A program made the position numbers and the translations under genes. The notes below the pieces were generated by a model. The model made no database searches. It was not told the DNA's origin and saw only the letters and a program-made list of their open reading frames with translations. Of a stretch of 35,103 bases of DNA, positions 1 through 7,247 are shown piece by piece (the stretch's first letter is position 1; each line of letters begins with the position of its first letter). The DNA is from an uncultured Verrucomicrobiota bacterium (GTDB lineage: Bacteria > Verrucomicrobiota > Verrucomicrobiia > Verrucomicrobiales > DEV007). The stretch lies in contig CACIUL010000036.1 of NCBI GenBank assembly GCA_902589825.1, positions 1 to 35,103 of the forward strand, given 5' to 3'.

Positions 1-1
1 T

Positions 2-748
2 AAGCCTGCTGCTGAACCGGCTCAGGTTCCTGCCAGTGTGGAGCAGAACGGAAGAATGACGCGTCGACGACTTTCCCCGATGAGGCGCAAGATCGCGACT
101 CAGTTGGTGTCCGCACAGCAGGAGGCAGCCTTACTGACCACCTTTAATGAATGTGACATGTCGGGCATCATGAAACTGCGCAAGGATGTTCAGGATGAGT
201 TTGTGGCCAAGCATGGAGTCAAGCTTGGGTTCATGTCGATTTTTATCAAGGCAGTGGTTGATGCGCTCAAGGAAGTTCCGGGGATCAATGCCCGCATAGA
301 CGGTGAGGACCTTATTGTTAATCATTTTTATGATATCGGGGTGGCAGTGGGCAGTGACCGTGGGCTTTTTGTTCCCGTGATCAGGGAATGTGACAAGAAG
401 AGCTTTGCTGAGATTGAGTCGGATATTGCGCAATGTGCCGCAAGGGCGCGAGAGGGAAAACTGGAGATTGCCGACTTACAGGGTGGTGTTTTCACGATAT
501 CCAATGGCGGTATTTATGGCTCTATGTTGTCAACGCCCATCCTCAATGCTCCGCAATCGGCTATATTAGGTATGCATAATATTATCGAGCGCCCTGTGGC
601 GGTGGATGGAGAGGTGGTGATACGACCGATGATGTATCTTGCCCTCGGGTATGATCATCGCATCGTTGATGGTAAGGAGGCGGTGACTTTTCTTTCGAGA
701 ATCAAGGAATGTGTTGAAAACCCTGTTAGGCTTTTAATTGGGGTATAA
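2..748 (+). CDS. sucB: 2-oxoglutarate dehydrogenase E2, dihydrolipoyl succinyltransferase (3' part)
   Basis: This is the C-terminal acyltransferase domain of the E2 core of 2-oxoglutarate dehydrogenase, which passes the succinyl group from lipoamide to CoA in the TCA cycle. The frame is open from base 2, so the gene starts upstream of the window. An Ala/Pro-rich linker is followed by a complete catalytic domain beginning near [12 protein letters not shown]. The active-site motif DHRIVDG is present, with its His at 656-658, and the protein ends in the family's usual [13 protein letters not shown] tail. The lipoyl and E3-binding domains would lie outside the window. The ending resembles SucB/OdhB more than pyruvate dehydrogenase E2, but the substrate is inferred. 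No E3 (lpd) gene follows; the next gene is unrelated. Confidence 0.93.
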   Translation, partial: KPAAEPAQVPASVEQNGRMTRRRLSPMRRKIATQLVSAQQEAALLTTFNECDMSGIMKLRKDVQDEFVAKHGVKLGFMSIFIKAVVDALKEVPGINARIDGEDLIVNHFYDIGVAVGSDRGLFVPVIRECDKKSFAEIESDIAQCAARAREGKLEIADLQGGVFTISNGGIYGSMLSTPILNAPQSAILGMHNIIERPVAVDGEVVIRPMMYLALGYDHRIVDGKEAVTFLSRIKECVENPVRLLIGV

Positions 749-768
749 CTCGGCGTTCAGCATGTGAT

Positions 769-790
769 ATGCCTGAAAAGGCATTTTCAG
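769..790 (+). terminator. Candidate terminator after sucB
   Basis: The hairpin atgcct-gaaa-aggcat (769-784) is followed by a short T run. A second hairpin, ctgaaaa-ggca-ttttcag (773-790), uses overlapping bases, so only one can form at a time. The T tract is short, so its strength is uncertain. Confidence 0.45.
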
Positions 791-885
791 AAGAGCGAAT
801 GGCTCAGGCTCGGTATTTCTTTTTTGTTGAGAAGTCCCTTCTCCGGCAAGTATAGTTACGGACTTTGATTTTCGACAGAAAAGAA

Positions 886-3417
886 ATGAACGCGCATGCC
901 TTTTTCATTATTGTGATACTGGCCGTTTCGGGTTCTCTCAAGGCTTCTGCTATTGAGAAAGAGCCGGGCAAGATCGCTTTTTTTGAGAAGTCCATCAGGC
1001 CACTTTTGGCCAAGCATTGCTACAAATGTCATTCGGCGGCCAAAGGCGAGGATAAGGGTGGATTGACGCTGGACACCCAGTCCGGGTGGATGGATGGCGG
1101 TGATTCCGGTCCGGCACTGGTCCCGGGTAAGGTTTCTGAAAGCCTGATTATTGAGGCGGTGGAGCAACATGACCCGGACTTTGCCATGCCCCCGAAATAC
1201 AAGCTTTCCGATCTTGAGATTGTTAACCTGAAAAAATGGGTGGCGATGGGAGCACCGGATCCCCGTGATGGCAAACCCGCAAAAGCCGCACCCTCAGCAA
1301 TTGATATTGCCGCCGGGCGCAAGTTCTGGTCATTCCAGCCGGTGATTGCCCCGGTGCTGCCGGAGGCGCCGGATCACAAATGGGTTAATGACCCGATTGA
1401 CCGCTTTATCCTCGCCAAGCAGGGTGGGAAGGGGATTGTTCCTGTTTCGGATGCTGACCGGGAAACACTCATCCGGCGTGTGACATATGATCTTGTGGGC
1501 TTGCCTCCGACACCGGAAGAGATTCGCGCTTTCAGGGAAGATCCTGCCAGTGACCGTGAAGCCCTTGCGAGGATTGTGGACCGCTTGCTTGCCTCTGAGC
1601 ACTTTGGGGAACGCTGGGCAAGGCACTGGCTTGATATTGTTCGATATGGCGAATCCATGGGGCGCACCCGCAACTTCCCTTTTCCTTATGCCTGGAAATA
1701 CAGGGATTATGTCATTGCCGCCTTTAACAAGGATAAGCCATATGACCGTTTTCTTACCGAACAGCTAGCGGGGGATCTTTTGCCTGATGGGGATGCTGAG
1801 GCAGAAAATGAAGCGAAGATTGCCACCGGGTTTCTGGCTTTAGGATCCATGGACCTTAATGAGCGCGACAAGGAGAAGTTCAAGCTGGATGTGATTGACG
1901 ACCAGATCGATGTGACCGGCAGGGCATTCATGGCATTGACCACTGGCTGTGCCCGCTGTCATGACCACAAGTTTGACCCGATTCCTACGACAGATTATTA
2001 CGCTATGGCGGGCATTTTCGGCAGCACGGATACCCTTAGCGGCTATGGAAGCCGGCAGGGTGGCGGGAATAAGATGAATCGCGCTGCTTTAATTTCCCTG
2101 AAGGATCCGGAGAGTAGCCGTCCTGTCGTTGTTGAGGTGACAAAGCCGGGGGCGAGGGAAATAAAGTTACAAAAGCAGCTTACCAAGCTGAAAAAAGAGC
2201 AGGGTCAACTCATTGAGGCTCTTAAGAACTTCAGAAAGGCCAATCAGGGCGGTGCAGGCAAGGTTTCGAATGATTCCGAGACTCCCTTCAATGCCCAGCG
2301 TGCCCAGCAACGCATTAAGCAGATCAAGGGGCAGGTCAATCGTCTCCAGAAACAGGTTAACAACCTTGCCAATGAACGTAAGCAAGGTGCTGGGTTAAGT
2401 GGCAACCTGGCAATGGGTGTTCGTGATTCCAAGACAATTACCAATTGCAAGGTCCGGATCCGCGGGGATGCAGATAACCATGGGGCTGAGGTAGCGCGTG
2501 GTGTTCCCCAGGTCTTGACGAAAGGCAAGCAACCGGACCTTTCCAAGGATGCCAGTGGACGCCTCGAGTTGGCGCGCTGGTTGAGTAATCCTTCCCATCC
2601 GTTGACTGCCCGGGTCATGGTAAACCGCGTCTGGCACCATTTGTTTGGAACGGGTATTGTGCGCACGGTTGATAATTTCGGACAAAGCGGTGAGCGTCCA
2701 AGTCACCCGGAACTACTGGATCACCTGGCGGCCCGCTTTACGGGAGAAATGAACTGGTCAGTTAAAAAACTTATCCGGGCAATGATGTTGAGCCATTCCT
2801 ACCGCCTTGCCAGTGAATACAGGGAAAGTAATCATGCCATGGACCCGGACAACAGGCTCTTCTGGCGTGCAAATGTACGGAGACTGGAGGCAGAAGCCCT
2901 GCGCGATGCCATGATGTTGGTTGCCGGCAACCTGAAACTGGAACCTGCCGAGGGTTCGCTTGTAGAGAAGATCAAGCCCGGTGAGATTGGCAGGAACAGC
3001 AGTGCTCCCGTGGTGGCTTCCTTTTCCCATCGCAGTGTCTATTTGCCCATTGTGCGCAATTATGTCCCTGAGTTTCTCCAGGTGTTTGACTTTGCTGAAC
3101 CGGCCTCGGTTATCGGTCGCCGCGATATTACGACAGTGTCCACTCAGGCACTGTATCTGCTCAATGATCAGTTTGTCATAGACCAGTCACGGGCAGCTGC
3201 AAAACGGTTGCTCAATGGTGGGAAACTGGCGGGTTACGAGGAGCAAATTAACGGGGCTTATTTGCTTGCGCTTGGCAGAAGCCCTTCAGGTTCTGAATTG
3301 ACTGAGGCTCGCAGATATATCGAATCTGCCTCTGAAAATGGGCAGTCTAAAGTGGAGGCTCTTGGCGGAATGATCCAAGCCCTTTTTGCCTCCGCTGAAT
3401 TTCGTTATGCCCTGTAA
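886..3417 (+). CDS. Secreted PSCyt1-DUF1549-DUF1553 protein (planctomycete-type cytochrome)
   Basis: This exported protein belongs to a family abundant in Planctomycetota and Verrucomicrobiota. I place the start at ATG 886, which gives a signal peptide ending near KASA-IEKE; a TTG at 865 in the same frame is less likely. Residues 30-125 form a PSCyt1 domain with haem motif CYKCH (residues 45-49). DUF1549 follows, from about residue 155, with a second CxxCH (CARCH, residues 355-359) inside the conserved CARCHDHKFDPI block. A Lys/Gln-rich coiled-coil insert lies at roughly residues 420-510, and DUF1553 starts near SNPSHPLTARVMVNRVW and runs to the end. The family is often linked to polysaccharide degradation loci, but its biochemistry is not settled. 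The DUF1501 gene follows after 26 bases, so the two are probably co-transcribed. Confidence 0.9.
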   Translation: MNAHAFFIIVILAVSGSLKASAIEKEPGKIAFFEKSIRPLLAKHCYKCHSAAKGEDKGGLTLDTQSGWMDGGDSGPALVPGKVSESLIIEAVEQHDPDFAMPPKYKLSDLEIVNLKKWVAMGAPDPRDGKPAKAAPSAIDIAAGRKFWSFQPVIAPVLPEAPDHKWVNDPIDRFILAKQGGKGIVPVSDADRETLIRRVTYDLVGLPPTPEEIRAFREDPASDREALARIVDRLLASEHFGERWARHWLDIVRYGESMGRTRNFPFPYAWKYRDYVIAAFNKDKPYDRFLTEQLAGDLLPDGDAEAENEAKIATGFLALGSMDLNERDKEKFKLDVIDDQIDVTGRAFMALTTGCARCHDHKFDPIPTTDYYAMAGIFGSTDTLSGYGSRQGGGNKMNRAALISLKDPESSRPVVVEVTKPGAREIKLQKQLTKLKKEQGQLIEALKNFRKANQGGAGKVSNDSETPFNAQRAQQRIKQIKGQVNRLQKQVNNLANERKQGAGLSGNLAMGVRDSKTITNCKVRIRGDADNHGAEVARGVPQVLTKGKQPDLSKDASGRLELARWLSNPSHPLTARVMVNRVWHHLFGTGIVRTVDNFGQSGERPSHPELLDHLAARFTGEMNWSVKKLIRAMMLSHSYRLASEYRESNHAMDPDNRLFWRANVRRLEAEALRDAMMLVAGNLKLEPAEGSLVEKIKPGEIGRNSSAPVVASFSHRSVYLPIVRNYVPEFLQVFDFAEPASVIGRRDITTVSTQALYLLNDQFVIDQSRAAAKRLLNGGKLAGYEEQINGAYLLALGRSPSGSELTEARRYIESASENGQSKVEALGGMIQALFASAEFRYAL

Positions 3418-3443
3418 CCGGTTTATCCAAGAAGAAAGAAATC

Positions 3444-4799
3444 ATGAATAAATTCCCTCTCCGTTTGTCACGCCGTGATGTGCTCTCAACAACATCCTGT
3501 GGTTTTGGTTACTTGGCCTTGAAGGGGTTGTTGGGTGGTGAGGCCGGTGCTGCCGGGTTCCGCAATCCGCTTTCAGAGCGGCCTTCACATTTTCCAGCCA
3601 GGGCAAAACGCGTCATTTTCATGTTCATGCAGGGAGGCCCCAGCCACCTGGAGACTTTTGACCATAAGCCGGAGTTGATCAATTCCGGAGGAAAGAAGAA
3701 GGACGGAAAGGGTTTGCTGGCCCCGAGATATAGTTTTCAGCCGACGGGCAAGAGCGGATTGATGATCTCCGAAATATACCCGCACCTGGCCAAGCATGCT
3801 GATGATTTGTGCCTGCTCAATGGCATGCATACCACCAGTCCGGCGCACCCACAGGCGACCATTGCCCTGCATACCGGCAGCCAGAACTTTGTGCGTCCCT
3901 CTGTGGGCGCATGGATTACCTATGGTCTTGGCACGGTTAATCAGGATCTTCCCGGGTTTGTGACGATTAATCCTCTCGGGCGTCTCGGCGGCGCCCAGAA
4001 TTACGGTCCCGCATTTCTCCCCGCAAGTTACCAGGGAACCAAGTTGACGGTTGGCAACTCAATGGCCAACATCAGCAACTCGGTATTTTCCGACAAGGAA
4101 CAGCGGCGCCAGATTGATCTCGTGCAGTCGATGAACCGCGGCATGCTTGAGCGGGTTGGTGTGAATAGCCAGATAGAGGGTGTGATCCAGAGTTACGAGC
4201 TGGCATACCGCATGCAGTCTGCAGTACCGGGTGTCATGGATCTGAAGAAGGAACCTGCCAAGGTGCGTGAATTATACGGAGTGGATAACAAGGTAACCAG
4301 TAATTTTGGCACCCAGTGCCTGATGGCTCGCCGCCTCGCTGAGGCAGGGGTTCGTTTTATCCAGGTCACACATAATGGATGGGACCAGCACAATGGGTTG
4401 AGTACAAAGCTCAAGAACAATGCCTTGGCCACCGATCAGCCGATTGCGGCCTTGATTACTGACCTGAAGGAGCGCGGAATGCTTGAAGACACGTTGCTTG
4501 TCTGGGGAGGGGAGTTTGGTCGCTCGCCGGAAGGGCAGAACCAAGACGGTAGGCGTCATAATAACAGGGGCTATTCCATGTGGATGGCTGGTGGCGGCAT
4601 CAAGGGAGGTATTCGTTATGGTGCTACGGATCCGCTTGGAGGAACCGCTGTAGAGGACAAAATGCATACCCATGATCTGCATGCCACCATTTTGCACCTT
4701 ATGGGACTTGATCATACAAAGCTCACCTACCGATATGCCGGCAGGGATTTCAGGCTCACCGATGTCTATGGTGAAGTGGCCCAAAAAATTATTTCATAA
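3444..4799 (+). CDS. Tat-exported DUF1501 protein
   Basis: This is a DUF1501 family protein of 451 residues. The family is distantly related to the alkaline phosphatase/sulfatase fold and nearly always partners DUF1549/DUF1553 proteins in PVC bacteria. The N-terminus has a twin-arginine signal, SRRDVL at residues 9-14, followed by a hydrophobic stretch, so it is probably exported folded. The conserved segments MQGGPSHLETFDHKPEL and WGGEFGRSPEGQ and the C-terminal MHTHDLHATILHLMGLDH are all present. A purine-rich stretch (agaagaaagaaa) lies just before the ATG. Function is inferred from family and context only; a hydrolase role in glycan or sulfated-glycan processing is plausible but unproven. 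Confidence 0.9.
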   Translation: MNKFPLRLSRRDVLSTTSCGFGYLALKGLLGGEAGAAGFRNPLSERPSHFPARAKRVIFMFMQGGPSHLETFDHKPELINSGGKKKDGKGLLAPRYSFQPTGKSGLMISEIYPHLAKHADDLCLLNGMHTTSPAHPQATIALHTGSQNFVRPSVGAWITYGLGTVNQDLPGFVTINPLGRLGGAQNYGPAFLPASYQGTKLTVGNSMANISNSVFSDKEQRRQIDLVQSMNRGMLERVGVNSQIEGVIQSYELAYRMQSAVPGVMDLKKEPAKVRELYGVDNKVTSNFGTQCLMARRLAEAGVRFIQVTHNGWDQHNGLSTKLKNNALATDQPIAALITDLKERGMLEDTLLVWGGEFGRSPEGQNQDGRRHNNRGYSMWMAGGGIKGGIRYGATDPLGGTAVEDKMHTHDLHATILHLMGLDHTKLTYRYAGRDFRLTDVYGEVAQKIIS

Positions 4800-5042
4800 G
4801 TCATTTAATAAAAAAGACTTATAGAATAAAAATCCCATTTTTTCTTTTTTGGGTGAGATAGCCGCACGGCGGGCAGTTTATAGGTAACAAAGCTTTCTTT
4901 TTAGGGGCCGGAAATTTTCCAAAACTTGGCAGTTTTATTCCCTGAATGAGAGTAAACCAAGGGTTTTCAGGAAGATCGGATCATTCCACTCCTGATTACA
5001 GGCCGGCAGGATCGTGGGGTTTCCTGCCGGTCTTCTTTTTTT
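4800..5042 (+). other. Gap with structured leader or small-RNA candidate upstream of the permease
   Basis: No open frame of note lies in this gap. An AT stem (aaaaat-ccc-attttt, 4828-4842) just after the DUF1501 gene may be a weak terminator. Further on, cctga (4941-4945) pairs with tcagg (4967-4971) around an inner stem aaacc-aag-ggttt (4954-4966), and a strong terminator follows at 5001-5042. This order fits either an independent small RNA or a terminator-controlled leader of the permease gene 66 bases downstream. I could not match it to a known riboswitch class. Confidence 0.3.
5001..5042 (+). terminator. Strong intrinsic terminator upstream of the permease operon
   Basis: A perfect 9-bp stem (ccggcagga 5003-5011 with tcctgccgg 5022-5030) and a 10-base loop are followed by a T-rich run from 5031. 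It lies about 200 bases after the DUF1501 stop and 66 bases before the permease start, so it either ends read-through or acts as an attenuator. Confidence 0.75.
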
Positions 5043-5107
5043 GAAGTGAGTGATTGCATTGCTTGCGATATTTGGAAAAACACCCAAACTAACGTTTTTC
5101 TCTAGTA

Positions 5108-6103
5108 ATGCCTTTCACTGAGCCCAGCCCACTTGGAGACTTCTTCTTTGCGTTTCTGAGCATTCTATTTGAGGGGGCACCTTATATTCTGCTGGGAACA
5201 ATTATATCCGGGTTTATTGATGCTTACCTGCCATCAAACATGATGGACCGGATCCTGCCCAGGAATCGCTATGGAGCCATTGCACTAAGTGGCCTGCTCG
5301 GTGTGGTTTTTCCTGTATGTGAATGTGCGATTGTTCCTGTCATTCGCCGTCTCGTGAAGAAGGGGTTGCCGGTATCCTGCGCTATTACCTACATGTTGGC
5401 AGCCCCGATAGTGAACCCTGTCGTTGCATTAAGCACCTATTCCGCTTTCGCCGGTCCAGATGCGGGATACATGACGATCTCACGCATTGGTGTTGCTTAT
5501 GTTGTGACTGTCCTCGTCGGGTTTGTGGTCCATCAGTTTTCTGCAGGCAGTATACTTCGGGAATTCCTCCTGAAGAAAACCGATAAGGCTGAGGCTAAGC
5601 ATGAGCATGAGCATGAGCATGAGCATGAGCATGAGCATGAGCATGAGCATGAGGTGGTAGAAAGCGGAAATGGTGGACCGGACAAGCTTGTGCTTGCCCT
5701 CAGGGCAGCTGCCCGCGATTTCATAGATGTAGGGATGTATTTCACCATCGGCGTCATGATCACCGCCCTTTACCGCACGCAAATTGATCAGGCTGCCATT
5801 GACCAGTTTGGGTCATCGGACTGGATGGGCGTTCCTGTCATGATGGCTCTTGCCTTTGTTCTATCGCTGTGTAGCACATCGGATGCATTTATTGCCGCAA
5901 ACATGACTAGTTTTAGCGCAGCGGCCAAGCTCTCCTTCCTGACATATGGCCCGATGATGGACGTCAAGCTGGTCTTTATGTATGGGGCAATATTCAGGCC
6001 GAAGTTTGTCATTGCGCTGGCCCTTGGCTTGTTTGTTGTGTTTGGCATCATTTACATGCAATGGGGCAATATCCCCATGCCAGGAACAGTGATAAAAGAA
6101 TAG
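5108..6103 (+). CDS. DUF318/YraQ (ArsP_1-like) permease with His-Glu tract
   Basis: This polytopic inner-membrane permease belongs to the PF03773 family (YraQ/ArsP-like). The conserved first-half motif GVVFPVCECAIVPVIRR carries Cys71 and Cys73, and the second half has the matching LSLCSTSDAFIAANM with Cys255, so both halves of the duplicated fold are present. Between them is a hydrophilic loop with nine His-Glu pairs (nucleotides 5600-5653), which would bind soft or transition metal ions. The partner subunit follows 39 bases downstream, as is usual for this family. The substrate is unknown; metal or metalloid export is inferred from the family and the His-rich loop. No clear Shine-Dalgarno sequence precedes the ATG. 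Confidence 0.88.
   Translation: MPFTEPSPLGDFFFAFLSILFEGAPYILLGTIISGFIDAYLPSNMMDRILPRNRYGAIALSGLLGVVFPVCECAIVPVIRRLVKKGLPVSCAITYMLAAPIVNPVVALSTYSAFAGPDAGYMTISRIGVAYVVTVLVGFVVHQFSAGSILREFLLKKTDKAEAKHEHEHEHEHEHEHEHEHEVVESGNGGPDKLVLALRAAARDFIDVGMYFTIGVMITALYRTQIDQAAIDQFGSSDWMGVPVMMALAFVLSLCSTSDAFIAANMTSFSAAAKLSFLTYGPMMDVKLVFMYGAIFRPKFVIALALGLFVVFGIIYMQWGNIPMPGTVIKE
5600..5653 (+). repeat. catgag hexanucleotide tandem repeat, 9 copies
   Basis: Nine perfect catgag units lie in frame and encode nine His-Glu pairs in the permease loop. Unit gain or loss by strand slippage would keep the frame. Confidence 0.97.
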
Positions 6104-6142
6104 AAGCCAGTGCTTCCTACAAAGATCAAATCCCCATAGGCA

Positions 6143-7144
6143 ATGGAAGAAAAGCACAGTCAAAAAAGCACATCCAGAGCATTACCACTTGTCCAGGCCC
6201 TGATCCTCTTTCTTGTGGGGGCGGTTTTCATTTGGTTTTACGCCCATGGCCGTATCAACGCCTATCTCACCAAGGCCGGGAGTTTCCAGATGCAGGCACT
6301 CCTTGCCGGCGTCCTGCTTTGCATTATTGCTGTGTTTCTCGCGATGACTTCAGGCCAGAAGGGAGGTTGTGGCCATGACCATGACCATGACCATGACCAT
6401 GACCATGACCATGACCATGACCATGACCATGACCATGACCATGACCATGACCATGACCATGATCCGGGTTCTGGAACGATGGTGATGAGTGCCTTGATTG
6501 TGCTTGTACCATTACTTTCTGCCGCTGTTTTCACCCCGGATGCCTACAGCATCGAATGGGTAAGGAATAATCTCTCCGTCAAGGGCGTTGTTGGTCCTGC
6601 TCCGGAGCAGTTCAAGCTGGGCAAAACCCGTGGGGGTGTGTCCAGTGAGGGAAAACCCGGGGAAGGAGGAACATCGCAGCCGGGCAGTTCCAGTGGTGAT
6701 GGGGTTGCGGATGCTGCCGGCTGGGGTCCCTATACCATAGAGGATCTTAAGCAGCAGGTGGACCAGAATGAAAAAGGGGAGTTCATGATGGATGTCATCA
6801 GCCTGTTCTATACCGGTGGTGATGAGGAAATCCAGAATGTGGTCAAGGGGTTGCCGGTGGAGACGATGGGACAGGTCATGCCTGAGAAGACGCGCAACCC
6901 CGATAATAACCGTGTAAGGATTTTCCGGCTAATGATGAATTGTTGCATTGCTGATGCACGACCTGTTTCAATTCCTGTTCAGTTTGATGAATCGATCCCG
7001 CAGTATAAGGAAATGGGTTGGTATAAGATTCACGGTACCATGGCCTATGAGCAATGGGACGAGTTTACCATTCCGGTGCTTCATGCCAAGGTGATGGAAC
7101 AAACCGAGGCACCTCCCCAGGCTGCTTTTGGTCAAAGGCAGTAA
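6143..7144 (+). CDS. TIGR03943/DUF1980 permease partner subunit with His-Asp tract
   Basis: This matches the TIGR03943 (DUF1980) family, the usual partner of DUF318 permeases. Two N-terminal membrane segments (about residues 14-34 and 50-70) precede a hydrophilic loop with fifteen His-Asp pairs (nucleotides 6374-6463). A third hydrophobic segment, MVMSALIVLVPLLSAAVF, follows. The large soluble C-terminal domain has the conserved Cys-Cys pair (residues 267-268, in MMNCCIADARPVSIPV). A Gly/Ser-rich linker lies near residues 165-195. The gene is probably co-transcribed with the permease and ends shortly before a bidirectional terminator. Substrate unknown; the paired His-rich tracts suggest metal handling. 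Confidence 0.85.
   Translation: MEEKHSQKSTSRALPLVQALILFLVGAVFIWFYAHGRINAYLTKAGSFQMQALLAGVLLCIIAVFLAMTSGQKGGCGHDHDHDHDHDHDHDHDHDHDHDHDHDHDHDPGSGTMVMSALIVLVPLLSAAVFTPDAYSIEWVRNNLSVKGVVGPAPEQFKLGKTRGGVSSEGKPGEGGTSQPGSSSGDGVADAAGWGPYTIEDLKQQVDQNEKGEFMMDVISLFYTGGDEEIQNVVKGLPVETMGQVMPEKTRNPDNNRVRIFRLMMNCCIADARPVSIPVQFDESIPQYKEMGWYKIHGTMAYEQWDEFTIPVLHAKVMEQTEAPPQAAFGQRQ
6374..6463 (+). repeat. catgac hexanucleotide tandem repeat, 15 copies
   Basis: Fourteen catgac units plus a final catgat encode fifteen His-Asp pairs in the cytoplasmic or periplasmic loop of the permease partner. The tract is nearly pure and therefore prone to in-frame length change. Confidence 0.97.
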
Positions 7145-7173
7145 AAGGTTCGCAAAATCCGCAGCATGAAACA

Positions 7174-7212
7174 GAAAAGGCACCCCTGCATTGAAGGGGT
7201 GCCTTCTGTTCT
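7174..7212. terminator. Bidirectional terminator between the permease operon and pnp
   Basis: A perfect 11-bp stem (aaggcacccct 7177-7187 with aggggtgcctt 7195-7205) has a 7-base loop. On the minus strand it is followed by ttttctgttt and on the plus strand by ctgttctt, so it can serve both converging genes. Confidence 0.8.
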
Positions 7213-7247
7213 TGATGATTTAACCCGAAGGGTGAGAATGCCGGGCG

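Noticed and set aside
865..885. TTG start for the DUF1549/DUF1553 gene
   Set aside because: The ATG at 886 gives a normal signal peptide; the extra seven residues would precede it with charged residues.
5600..6463. CRISPR-like array from the hexamer repeats
   Set aside because: Units are contiguous with no spacers and lie in frame in coding regions.
6262..6534. Antisense frame with long Ser-Trp repeats over the His-Asp tract
   Set aside because: It is a shadow of the catgac repeat in the permease partner gene and has no independent coding signs.
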